64,000 nt of DNA from positions 248,001 to 312,000 of the forward strand of contig JADKID010000038.1 of NCBI GenBank assembly GCA_016721425.1. The letters run 5' to 3'. The notes under the pieces are model-generated. The model saw only the letters and a program-made list of their open reading frames with translations. It made no database searches and was not told where the DNA came from. Each line of letters begins with the position of its first letter. Position 1 is the stretch's first letter. Source of the DNA: Bryobacterales bacterium. Lineage in GTDB: Bacteria > Acidobacteriota > Terriglobia > Bryobacterales > Bryobacteraceae. Shown in pieces: positions 1 through 9,978 of this stretch. Made by a program: the position numbers and the translations under genes.

Positions 1-1
1 T

Positions 2-697
2 ATTGAGCACCTGCAAGGCGCCCCCGCCGCTACACAGTTCCAGGCCTTGTCATCCGCCTTCTTCTTCAGCGTGCAGACCTTCACGACCGTGGGCTACGGA
101 CATATCTCGCCGGCCAGCCTGCTGACCTCCAGCATTGCGGCGGCTGAGGCGATGTGCGGCATCCTCAGCCTGGCCGTGGCCACCGGATTGATCTACGGCC
201 GTTTCTCGCGGCCCACCGCGCATTTAGTCTTCAGTCAGAACGCCATCATCGCACCGTTTCAAGCCGGCCGGGCGCTCATGTTCCGCGTGGCCAACCGGCG
301 GCCCAACGTTCTGCGCGAGATTCAGGTCAAGCTGATCCTGATGACAGTTGATCCCATCGACGGCGTCATGAAGCGCCGCTTCCTTCAACTCCCCCTGGAG
401 CGCGACAGTCTCGATGTTCTGCCCCTCACCTGGACCCTGGTCCACCCGATCGACGAGAAGAGCCCGCTGCACAACCGTATCCTGGAACAGCTCGACGCCG
501 AGCAGGCGGAACTCCTCGTGCTCGTCAAGGCTTTCGACGATACGTTCTCGCAGACCGTCCATGCGCAGATCAGCTACACCACGGCCGAGCTCGTTTGGAA
601 CGCCCGGTTTACCCCCGCGTTTTCAGTGAATCCGCTGGGGGAGTTCGTGCTCGATCTCGCGCGCCTGAACGACTACGAAGCAGCGCCGCAAAGCTAG
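2..697 (+). CDS. Inward-rectifier K+ channel (Kir/KirBac), 5' end missing
   Basis: Pore-forming subunit of an inward-rectifier potassium channel in the inner membrane. The reading frame is already open at base 2, so the gene begins before the window; about 231 residues remain. The fragment starts in the pore helix and shows the K+ selectivity filter TTVGYGH at about residues 26-32. A second membrane helix follows (about 36-66), then the beta-rich cytoplasmic domain typical of Kir channels, with motifs such as FRVANRR and WTLVHPID. The first transmembrane helix and the slide helix lie outside the window. The next gene is convergent and its 3' end overlaps this one by 4 bp. The family call is confident; gating ligands cannot be read from the sequence. 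Confidence 0.9.
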   Translation: MEHLQGAPAATQFQALSSAFFFSVQTFTTVGYGHISPASLLTSSIAAAEAMCGILSLAVATGLIYGRFSRPTAHLVFSQNAIIAPFQAGRALMFRVANRRPNVLREIQVKLILMTVDPIDGVMKRRFLQLPLERDSLDVLPLTWTLVHPIDEKSPLHNRILEQLDAEQAELLVLVKAFDDTFSQTVHAQISYTTAELVWNARFTPAFSVNPLGEFVLDLARLNDYEAAPQS

Positions 698-2084
698 AAC
701 GCCGGCGCGCTGAACCCCGGCGCGGTCACTGCAATCACCTTTACCTTCGGTGCGTACTTCTTCACGGAGTCCTGAATCTTCGAGGCATTGCCCACCAGTA
801 GAAACTGCAGATTGGCGTCGGTGAAGTACTTCTTCACCACGGCGTTGGCACGTTCCACGGTGACGGCGTCGATGCTCGAAAAGAGGTCGTCGATCTCACC
901 TTTGTTCAGCCCGAAGATCTCCAGGTCGCCGATGACGTCGGCCAGTTGATCGGCCGTCTCCAGCCGCTGTGTCGGGAAGCCGCCTTTGATGTAGGCCTTG
1001 GCGGAGGCTAGCTGCTCGGCGCTGATGCCGTTGGCGCGCAGGCCTTTCAGAACGTCCAGCGCCATGTCGATGGCCTTCTCCGTCGTCTCCGTGCGCGTAT
1101 AGGTGTCGATGAAGATCACGCCGGGGCGCGGTCCATGGTCACCTGGGAACGGGCGCCGTAGGTGAGGCCGGCGTTGACGCGCAGGGCGTCGTTCAGCATG
1201 GAGGTGAAGCGCCCGCCGAATAGCGTGTTGATGATCATCAGCGGCACGCGGTCCCGGCTGTAGCGATCCACGCCGGGCATCGCGATGCGGAAGTAGGTTT
1301 GGGTGGCGTCGGGTTTATCGATGAGCAGGAGCCGACCGCCGGCGAACTGTACGGGCGCTACCTTCGGGGCAGGGAAGGCGTCGCCAGCCGGCAGCGCCGC
1401 GGCCAACTGCGTGAGCTGAGTGCCCAGTTGGGCGGGATCGAAAATCGCCGGCGGCGATCAGGATCATGTTCTTCCCCACGTAATTCTTCTTGAAAAACGC
1501 GGAGACGTCGTCGCGCGTGATATTGGCGAGCGTGGTTTCATCGCCCATCGACGGGCGGGCGTACGGATGGCCGGCAGGGTAGACGAACGGGTTGAAGTAC
1601 TGCCCGATGGCGCGCGCGGGGTTGTCCTTGGAGGATTTCACCGCGTCGATGCGCTGCGCCAGCAGCTTCTTGAACTCGGCCTCGGAGAACGCGGGGTGCA
1701 GCAGAATGTCGGCAAAGAGATCGAGAGCCTTGGCGGAGGTGCGTGTAGTGAACTCCACGGAAACGACGGAGGACTGTGCGTCGGGCCGCCGTTCATAACG
1801 GCGCCGATGCTATCGAGCTGCTCGTTGATCTGATCGGCCGTGCGCTTCTCCGTGCCGCGGCGCAGCAGTTCGGCCGCGATGGCCGCCAGTCCGGTCTTCT
1901 CCGCTGCCACGGCCTCGCTGCCGCCGCGGAAGGCCGCGGTGACGGAGACCAGCGGCACGTCGGGCTTGCGCAACATGATCAGCGTGGCGCCGTTCGGAAG
2001 AGTCTGCCGCGTATAGGGCGGGAGCTTGGCCTGGCCGAAGAGCGTCGCCGTGCCCAGAACAAAAATCAGTGCCTGCGTTTTCAT
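694..2084 (-). CDS. M16 family zinc-peptidase-like protein, non-catalytic partner, frameshifted
   Basis: Second member of an M16 (insulinase/processing peptidase) pair. The start at 2084 gives a signal peptide (MKTQALIFVLGTATLFGQ) and overlaps the stop of the upstream M16 gene as ATGA. The region where the zinc motif HxxEH should sit reads GLAAIAAELLRRGTE, so this is the inactive partner expected in two-gene M16 systems. The frame is broken three times, near 1784 (C run), 1442 (an extra base in a T run of the coding strand) and 1125 (C run). Each break is repaired by one base and the joined protein of about 463 residues aligns throughout with the family. I read these as sequencing indels, although real decay cannot be excluded. 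Confidence 0.82.
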
Positions 2085-3394
2085 CGTGCGCTCCCCTTCG
2101 TCTCCGGAATCAGCGTGGCCACCGTGCGATTTTTCTCCGTGAAATACTTGGCCGCTACGCGCTGGATGTCGGCGGGCGTGACCTTTTCCAACTCGCTCGC
2201 TGCCTTGTTCACCATGTTCCAATCTCCGTAAAAGACCTGGTATGTGCCCAGCAGGTTGGCCTTACCGGAGATGGTCTTCAACTGGCGATAGAGGTTGGCG
2301 AGCGTCTGATTGCGGGCCTTTTCGAGCTCCTCTGCCGGAACGCCCTCTTTGGCGAGTTTCTCCAGTTCCTCGTAGAGCGCCTTTTCGAGCTCGGCCGGGG
2401 ATTTGCCGCTGCGCACCTGCGCGCTGAAATCAAACTGGCCGGGGTCGAGCGAAGGCTGGCTGCCGGCGCGGATGTTGAGCGCCAGTTGATCCTTCTCCAC
2501 CAGGCGGCGGTAGAGCCGCGAGCTGCGGCCGGTGCTGAGCAGGGCTTCCAGCAGTTCCAGCGGAGCGGAATCGGTGTCCTGCGTGCGCGGGATGTGGTAG
2601 CTGATCATCACCATCGGCAGCTGCGCCGGGCGGCGGATGGTCACGCGGCGCTCGCCCAGTTGCTCGGGCTCAAACGTCCGGATTGGCGGGGGCGGCGGCT
2701 GGGAAGGGATGGGCTCGATGTACTTCTTGGCCAGCGCCAGGATCTCCGCCGGTGTGACGTCGCCGCTCACCACCATTACGCAGTTGTTGGGCGCGTAGCC
2801 CATTTTGAAGTGGGCCTTCAGGTCGTCCATGGTCCAGGCTTCGATATCGCTGGCCCAGCCCACCACGGGCCACTGATAGGGATGGGCGGTGTAGGCCGCC
2901 GCGTTCAGCTGCTCGTCGAGAATTCCAGCCGGATTGTTGTCCACCGCGTTGCGCCGCTCGCTATAGACGACACCGCGCTCGCTCTCGACGATCTTCGGAT
3001 CAAAGGCCAGATCGCGGATCCGGTCGGACTCCATATCAAACATCAGTTCCAGCGCCTGTTTCCGGGAACCAGTCCGTGTAAACGGTGACGTCGCGGCTGG
3101 TGTAGGCGTTGTTGCTGCCGCCGTTTTTCTCCATCGCGATGTCAAATTGCTTGGGCCCGTACTTCTTCGCGCCGTTGAACATCATGTGCTCAAAGTAGTG
3201 GCTGATGCCCGTGGTGCCGGGCTTCTCATTGCGGCTGCCGATTTTATAGAAGAAATAGAGCGCGACGTTGGGTACGTCGTGATCCTCGTGAACGAGGATC
3301 TTCATTCCGTTGGAGAGAGAGTGTGTGGTGACCTTGACATCCTCGCGCACAACGGCGCGGCGAGGAGTACGCACAGCGAAAGAATCCGACGCAT
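2081..3394 (-). CDS. M16 family zinc metallopeptidase, catalytic subunit, frameshifted
   Basis: Exported zinc protease of the M16/pitrilysin family. It shows the inverted zinc motif HYFEH, followed about 75 residues later by the third-ligand region (ESERGVVYSERR). The start at 3394 is chosen because that frame encodes a clear signal peptide, MRRILSLCVLLAAPLCA. This frame joins the mature sequence (REDVKVTTHSL) only after a one-base correction near 3345. A second frameshift near 3060 separates YTDWFP from KQALELMFDM. The repaired protein is about 437 residues, a normal single-unit M16 size. It is translationally coupled to the inactive partner downstream, so the two probably form a periplasmic heterodimer. 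Confidence 0.85.
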
Positions 3395-3397
3395 GTA

Positions 3398-3838
3398 CTA
3401 AATTAGCAGGCGCGTGGCCTTGTGACGATAGGCGAACATACGCCGCAGTTGGACGCGGGCGAACCAGCCGCCGAAGAAATCGATCAGCGGGCCGCCGGGT
3501 AGCGAGAAATCGATGCGGTCCGTCAGGCGTGTGGTGGCGTTGTCGATGGCTTCAAACTCGTGGCGGTGGACCCAGCGGTTGAAGGGGCCTGAATCCTGCA
3601 CGTCCACGAAGAGACGGTTCTTTTCGCAGTGTGTGTGGCGGGCGTACCACCGGGCTTTGAAGGGGCCGAAAGGGACGAGCAATTCGAGCGCGCGCCCACT
3701 TGCAAGCCGGCGTCCTTGAACAACACCTCGGCGGGTTGCCAGGGCGGGTGAGACGCTCCAGGGCGTCGGGGATTCGTGGAAGGCGAAGACTTTCTCCACC
3801 GGCGCCGGGATCACCGATGAGAAGACGAATATTGGCAT
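3398..3838 (-). CDS. SRPBCC (START-like) domain protein
   Basis: Small protein of the SRPBCC/polyketide-cyclase fold, about 146 residues. These form a hydrophobic ligand cavity; the ligand is unknown here. The start (MPIFVFSSVIPAP) and the C-terminal half (FGPFKARWYARH, VDVQDSGPFNRWVHRHEF, LTDRIDFSLPGG) match the family. The middle stretch, roughly 3700-3790, reads poorly in this frame. The family-like peptides ALERLT and AEVLFKDAGLQVGAR appear in the other frames, so several compensating one-base indels probably fall here. The gene is divergent from the sugar ABC genes, with 26 bp between the starts, and lies just upstream of the M16 pair on the same strand. Confidence 0.68.
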   Translation of the reverse strand: MPIFVFSSVIPAPVEKVFAFHESPTPWSVSPALATRRGVVQGRRLASGRALELLVPFGPFKARWYARHTHCEKNRLFVDVQDSGPFNRWVHRHEFEAIDNATTRLTDRIDFSLPGGPLIDFFGGWFARVQLRRMFAYRHKATRLLI

Positions 3839-3864
3839 GGTTGGTAAGCTGAGTACTTCATCAG

Positions 3865-5314
<1,450 letters not shown>

Positions 5315-5318
<4 letters not shown>

Positions 5319-6210
5319 TGCAGCGGCTGCTGCCATTTTTTACGCTGATCACGTTGTTTGTGGGGCTGTCGGTGGCCTCGCCGCACTTCCTGACAACGGC
5401 TAATCTCGGGTCTGTGATCCGGCAGACCGCGGTGCTCAACATCATGGCGCTCGGCATGACGATGATCATCATCGCCGGCGGCATCGACTTGAGCGTGGGC
5501 GCGATCCTGGCACTCAGCGGGTTGCTTGGGTGCATGTTGATGACCAGCGGCTATCCCATCTGGATGGGGCTCTGCGGCGGTGTGCTGGTGGGGGCGGGGT
5601 GCGGCCTGGCCAACGGCCTCATGACGGCGAAGCTGCGGATCAACCCGTTCATCGTGACGCTCGGCACCCTGGGGATCTACCGCGGCATCGCGCTGATCCT
5701 CTCCGGCGGGCTGGGCGTCCATTCGCTGCCCAAGGGCTTCTCGTATCTCGGCGAGGGGAGTGTGTTGGGCATCCCCTTCGTGCTGCTGGTGCTGCTGGTG
5801 TGCGGCGCGGCCGTGCACGTCTTGCTGGAGCACACCTTTACACAGGCATTCCGGTGGCGTTTCATACCAGCGCGATCTACGCGGCCGGGGGTCTGCTGGC
5901 TGGCCTGGCGGGGATGATCGAGGCGTCGCGATTGATGACCGGCCAGCCCACTGCGGGGCAGGGCTACGAGTTGCAGGCCATTGCGGCCGTGGTGATCGGC
6001 GGGGGTTCTCTGCGGGGCGGCGCGGGCAGCGTGGTGGGCACGCTGATTGGCGCCTTCATCATGGGGTTGCTGTCCAATGGCAGCGATTTGCTCGGGATTT
6101 CGCCCTATGTGCAGCAGGCGCTGATCGGAGCGGTGATCATCCTGGCCGTGCTGCTGGACGAGCTGAGGAAGCGGAATGCGGGCATCAGGGGCGGCTTGCT
6201 CAATCGCTGA
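5315..6210 (+). CDS. Sugar ABC transporter permease (RbsC type), frameshifted
   Basis: Membrane subunit of the same sugar importer. It has many hydrophobic helices and the family motifs NIMALGMTMIIIAGGIDLSVG near the N-terminus and AIAAVVIGGGSLRGGAGSVVGT near the C-terminus. The frame changes at about 5845-5855, where LLEHTF is followed directly by TGIPVAFHTSAIYAAGG. Relatives have about 15-17 more residues here, so this site is probably a short deletion as well as a frameshift. The start codon lies inside the stop of the ATPase gene (ATGATG), so the two are translationally coupled. The sugar cannot be predicted from the sequence. Confidence 0.86.
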
Positions 6211-6242
6211 TTGCCGCGCCGCCCCGATTGTCTTACGTTGTC

Positions 6243-7588
6243 TTACGCGAACTTCCAGCCCTTGCGGAACTTCGGCTTCAGGTACTCGTTGGCCTCCGGA
6301 CGGTTGGTGATCTTCATCTTCTGGGCGTCCACTCGAGCTGCCCTCAAACTTCATGGCGATCACGCCCAGCAGCATCCACTGCACGAACGGCGCGGCCACG
6401 CTGAAGTTGGAACACGCCGGATCGCCGCCCTTGCAGGCGCGGATCAATCGCGGTAGTGGCCCGGCGACCGTGTCAATAGCTGGGGTGGCAGCTTGTGATC
6501 CTTCATCTTGGCGTCCGGCATGAGCCGCGTGCGTTCGCCGTAACAGCCGGTAGTCACCATGCCCTTGTCGCCGATGAAGAGGCTGCCGTTGATGTCCTTG
6601 TCGCCGAGCAGTTCGCCGGCCGGGATGCCCGGGAACTCCGGCACCGTGGCGCGGCCGTCGTGCCAGAAGAGCTTCAGGGCGGGCATATTTTCCCGCGCCG
6701 GGAAGTCAAACCGGATCACCGATTGCAGTGGGAAGGTGTGCTTGCTCTTGCCCTCCTGCTTGATGCATTCAACGCTGGTGGGCGCCGTCAGCCGCATCGC
6801 CATATTCGGCGTGCCCAGGATGTGGCAGGCCATGTCGCCGATGGCGCCGCAGCCGAAATCCGGGAATCCGCGCCAGTTGTGCGGCACATACGCCGGGCTG
6901 AACGCGCGCGGCGGCGCTTGCCCCAGCCATGCATCCCAATCCAGCGTGGAGGGTACCGGCGCTTCCTTCGGCTCCACGTCCGGTCCCTGCGGCCAATACT
7001 TGCGCGGGCGGTCCGTCCACGCATGCACCTCGGTCACGCTGCCGATGTCGCCGTTCCAGATGATCTCGCAGCACTCGCGCGCGCCGGGGTTCGAATAGCC
7101 CTGGTTGCCCATCTGCGTGGCGACTTTGTACTTTGCCGCGCCCAACTGCAATTGGCGCGCCTCCCAGATGGTGCGGGTGAGCGGCTTCTGGCAATAGACG
7201 TGCTTCCACGCGCCATCGACCACATCGCCACCGAGCCGTGCATATGATCCGGGCACGACACCATCACGGCATCGATCTCGCGCTCGTGCTTGTCGAACAA
7301 CCGCCGGTAATCCTTGTACTTCGGCACGTTCGGATACTGCTTGTACGAGCGTTCCGCGCGCTTGTCGTCCGGATCAGCAAACGCGATGATGTTCTCAGTC
7401 GCGCAGCCGTTGATGTCGGAATAGCCTTTGCCGCCAGCGCCGACGAAGGCGATGTTCAGCTTTTCATTGGGGGATTTGTATCCTGCGCCCTTGAGCGATG
7501 CAGTACTGCCGAAGCCGGTGGAGGGCACTGCGCCAGCGAGGAGCGTGCCATAGAAGAAGTGTCGGCGAGAAACGCCTTGGTCTGCCAT
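6243..7588 (-). CDS. Tat-exported Gfo/Idh/MocA family oxidoreductase, frameshifted
   Basis: NAD(P)-dependent oxidoreductase acting on sugars or sugar derivatives. The N-terminus has a twin-arginine signal (SRRHFFYGTLLAGAV), so it is exported folded to the periplasm with its cofactor. The Rossmann glycine motif IAFVGAGGKG follows. Other family features are YCQKPLTRTIWEAR (the EKP region, here QKP), CHILGTPN and the C-terminal RPEANEYLKPKFRKGW. The frame breaks near 7211, 6447 and 6320-6345 (two indels); all lie by short G/C or T runs and are repaired by single bases. The true stop is therefore TAA at 6243-6245. Repaired length is about 448 residues, normal for exported members of this family in Acidobacteria and Planctomycetes. 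Confidence 0.87.
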
Positions 7589-7623
7589 GCGATCATGCTA
7601 CATCAATTGGAGGGGCGCCAACC

Positions 7624-8388
7624 ATGAGGATGCCCGCGCTGTTCGTAGGCCACGGTTCGCCGATGAATGCCATCGAGGAGAACGAGTTTCATCTCGGCTG
7701 GCGGAACATCGCCGCGCGTTGCCCAAAACCAAAAGCGGTGCTTTGTGTTTCGGCGCACTGGGAAACGCTGGGCGTCTCGGTGACTGCCGCGGAACGCCCC
7801 GAGGCCATCCACGATTTCTACGGCTTCCCCAAGGCGCTGTTCGATGTTCAGTACCCCGCGCCTGGTGATCCCGAACTGGCTGCGCGAGCGGCGGGCCTGC
7901 TGCCGGCCTCCATGGACGCGGCTCGCGGCCTTGATCACGGCACGTGGAGCGTGCTCTGCGCCATGTATCCGGATGCCGATGTGCCCGTCGTGCAGGTGAG
8001 CCTCGATACGCAGCGACCCGGTCCCTGGCACTACGCGCTGGCCCGTGAGCTGGCCGGGTTGCGCGAAGAGGGAGTCCTTCTACTGGGCAGCGGCAACATC
8101 GTCCACAATTTGAGGATGCTGGATTGGGGCCGGCCCGAAGGCTTCGAATGGGCCGAGCGGTTCAACGATGAGGTGAAGCGCCGCATCCTCGCCTGCGAGC
8201 ACCAGGAACTCGCCGCTTGGCATATGCTGGGTGCGGAGTCGCGAGCGGCCATTCCGACGCCGGAGCACTACCTGCCGTTGCTGTACACCCTGGCCTGGCG
8301 GCAACCGGGCGAGGCGCTGGAGTTCTTTAACGACAGAACAGTCATGGGATCCATCTGCATGACGTCCCTGCTGCTCGGCGGCTCATGA
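7624..8388 (+). CDS. 4,5-DOPA-type extradiol dioxygenase (LigB/YgiD family)
   Basis: Predicted metal-dependent ring-cleaving dioxygenase of the LigB superfamily, similar to YgiD/DODA, which opens catechol rings such as DOPA. Candidate metal ligands are His10 (FVGHGSP), His45 (SAHWE) and the later histidines in GSGNIVHN and PEHYLPLLY. Length is 254 residues, normal for the family. The ATG at 7624 is chosen over upstream in-frame codons because it begins the conserved MRMPALFVGHGSP and follows a GGAGGGG ribosome site. The gene is divergent from the oxidoreductase and is followed after 15 bp by the methyltransferase gene, so the two may be co-transcribed. The true substrate is not known. Confidence 0.87.
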   Translation: MRMPALFVGHGSPMNAIEENEFHLGWRNIAARCPKPKAVLCVSAHWETLGVSVTAAERPEAIHDFYGFPKALFDVQYPAPGDPELAARAAGLLPASMDAARGLDHGTWSVLCAMYPDADVPVVQVSLDTQRPGPWHYALARELAGLREEGVLLLGSGNIVHNLRMLDWGRPEGFEWAERFNDEVKRRILACEHQELAAWHMLGAESRAAIPTPEHYLPLLYTLAWRQPGEALEFFNDRTVMGSICMTSLLLGGS

Positions 8389-8403
8389 AGGAGTAGTTTC
8401 GAC

Positions 8404-9033
8404 ATGATCGCTATCCGATTCGCCCGCTGGTTCGCTCTTGCTGCCTGCCTCAGTGCATCCGCCCAGCAGCCAAACAACAGTGAGGCCTTCCGCAAGGACT
8501 TTCTCGATAAGTTCTCGCGCACTGGACTCAACACCACGCCGCCCGATGCCATGATGCTCCGCATACTCGTGGAAAGCAGGGGCGCCAAACGCGGCGTAGA
8601 GGTGGGCGCCGCCAGCGGCTTCGGCGCAATGAACATGGGCATTGCCTTCGAGCGAACCGGCGGCCACCTCTATTCCCTCGAGATCGATCCGCGCCGGGTG
8701 GAGGTCACCCGTCAGAATCTTCAGAAGCTCGGTCTGGAGAAATCCGTCACAGTGGTGGAAGGCGACGCGCTCAAGACACTGTCCACTCTCACCGGCGAAT
8801 TCGACTTCGTCTTCCTCGACGCGCTCAAGCCAGACTATCTCAAGTACCTCAAACTCATCGAGCCAAGGCTGAAGCGCGGCGCCGTCGTGGTCGCCGACAA
8901 CACCGTTCTCTACGAACGCCAGATGGCCGACTTTCTTACCTACGTCCGCACTAGCCCCGACTACGACACGGTCACCATCCGGGCGGCGGACGAAAAGGGC
9001 GACGGCATGACCATCAGCTATAAGATCCGCTGA
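8404..9033 (+). CDS. Predicted exported O-methyltransferase (class I SAM-dependent, caffeoyl-CoA type)
   Basis: 209-residue Rossmann-fold methyltransferase of the caffeoyl-CoA/catechol O-methyltransferase family. It shows the SAM motif GVEVGAASGFGAMN, the acidic motif SLEIDPRR and the metal-site region VFLDALKPDYLKYL with DNTVLY. A ribosome site AAGGAG precedes the ATG. The protein begins with what looks like a Sec signal peptide (FARWFALAACLSASAQQ, cleaved after AQ). That is odd, because SAM is cytosolic. It follows the dioxygenase gene by 15 bp; both families act on catechol-type aromatics, which supports a shared pathway, as inference. Confidence 0.85.
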   Translation: MIAIRFARWFALAACLSASAQQPNNSEAFRKDFLDKFSRTGLNTTPPDAMMLRILVESRGAKRGVEVGAASGFGAMNMGIAFERTGGHLYSLEIDPRRVEVTRQNLQKLGLEKSVTVVEGDALKTLSTLTGEFDFVFLDALKPDYLKYLKLIEPRLKRGAVVVADNTVLYERQMADFLTYVRTSPDYDTVTIRAADEKGDGMTISYKIR

Positions 9034-9135
9034 CCTCGCCGCGCCTGGGGCCGGTAATGATCCGTCCCCGTCGCCCGGGGTCGGCACGAGGCTCAATCCA
9101 CGAGGGCAGATCCACACATACAAGCACACATCCGC

Positions 9136-9164
9136 TTGCCGTGCGGTCAGTGAGGTGCTACCAT
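9136..9164 (+). promoter_or_regulatory. Candidate sigma70-type promoter for the pilin-like gene
   Basis: TTGCCG and TACCAT are separated by exactly 17 bp; each matches the consensus at four of six positions. Transcription would start near 9171, giving a leader of about 55 nt before the GTG at 9227. Confidence 0.35.
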
Positions 9165-9226
9165 CCCGTTACCGTTCGAGGCCCACCCAGCAACTGGCTA
9201 TCCCGACATTTTGAGAGGTGATCATC

Positions 9227-9844
9227 GTGCCGCAGCGACCTGACTCCCGCGGATTCACGCTCATTGAACTTCTGGTGGTGATCGCCATCATCGCCGTTCT
9301 GATCGAGCTCCTGATTCCATCGGTGCAAAGTGTGCGTGATGCCGCTGCTAAGCAGTCCGCCACCACAAAGGTGATCACTGATCTGCCTTGCACGCCGCCG
9401 TACTGCGACACTCTCGCCGTCAACGGAACCGCGCGGTATCCCACCATTCCCGGCTTCATGAGGCTCGCTCTCATCCAGACCCAAGGGGTCGGCCTCGAAT
9501 ACTTACCGTCCGGCTGGGCCAACCAGGACGTCTTCCACCTCCTCGACGCCCCTCCCGTCTCGGGATCGCCAGACCAGTACCTGATCAGTTTCACGCCAGA
9601 CATCAGCATACTGCCCGACGCCGATTACGTCTTTCTCCAGGGCGGCTACAATGACCACGGCCTGGCCCTGATCGCCAGGGCGGATACCGGCACCGGGCAG
9701 CCGGAGGATTTCCGATTCAGCTTCACCAGCGCTGTTGGGGGTGGTGCCGTTTCTGTGGAACCCGTGCCGGAACCTGCTACGTTTCTGCTGATGGCTGCGG
9801 CGTTGGGCGGACTCCTGGCACTTCGGGCGGTGCGGGCTGCCTGA
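9227..9844 (+). CDS. Hybrid protein: type IV pilin-like N-terminus and PEP-CTERM C-terminus
   Basis: About 205 residues with two different sorting signals. The N-terminus is a class III prepilin leader: a short polar stretch ending in SRG, then FTLIELLVVIAIIAVL with the essential Glu at +5, as processed by PilD-type peptidases. The C-terminus is a PEP-CTERM anchor: VPEPAT, a hydrophobic helix (FLLMAAALGGLLAL) and a basic end (RAVRAA), as processed by exosortase. The middle has no motif I recognise. GTG at 9227 is preferred because AGAGG lies 8 nt upstream; GTG at 9218 is a possible alternative. It stands alone between the methyltransferase and helicase genes. Confidence 0.75.
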   Translation: MPQRPDSRGFTLIELLVVIAIIAVLIELLIPSVQSVRDAAAKQSATTKVITDLPCTPPYCDTLAVNGTARYPTIPGFMRLALIQTQGVGLEYLPSGWANQDVFHLLDAPPVSGSPDQYLISFTPDISILPDADYVFLQGGYNDHGLALIARADTGTGQPEDFRFSFTSAVGGGAVSVEPVPEPATFLLMAAALGGLLALRAVRAA

Positions 9845-9978
9845 AGGGCCGCCGTATTGCTCTCCCCACGCCGCCTTGCCAACTGAGCTATACTATTCCT
9901 AGTAACGAAGAAAATCTGCTTACGTCTCTCCCCCTCTGGTGGCTGGATCGCCGATTCGCTTCCCCCCAAACAGTCTGA

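Noticed and set aside
2069..3088. A 339-residue open frame on the plus strand opposite the M16 peptidase
   Set aside because: High-GC shadow frame; the minus strand encodes a family-matching peptidase with zinc motif, and this frame has no recognisable domain or ribosome site.
9875..9893. TTGCCA with TATACT as a promoter for the helicase gene
   Set aside because: The two boxes are only 7 bp apart, far too close for a sigma70 promoter.
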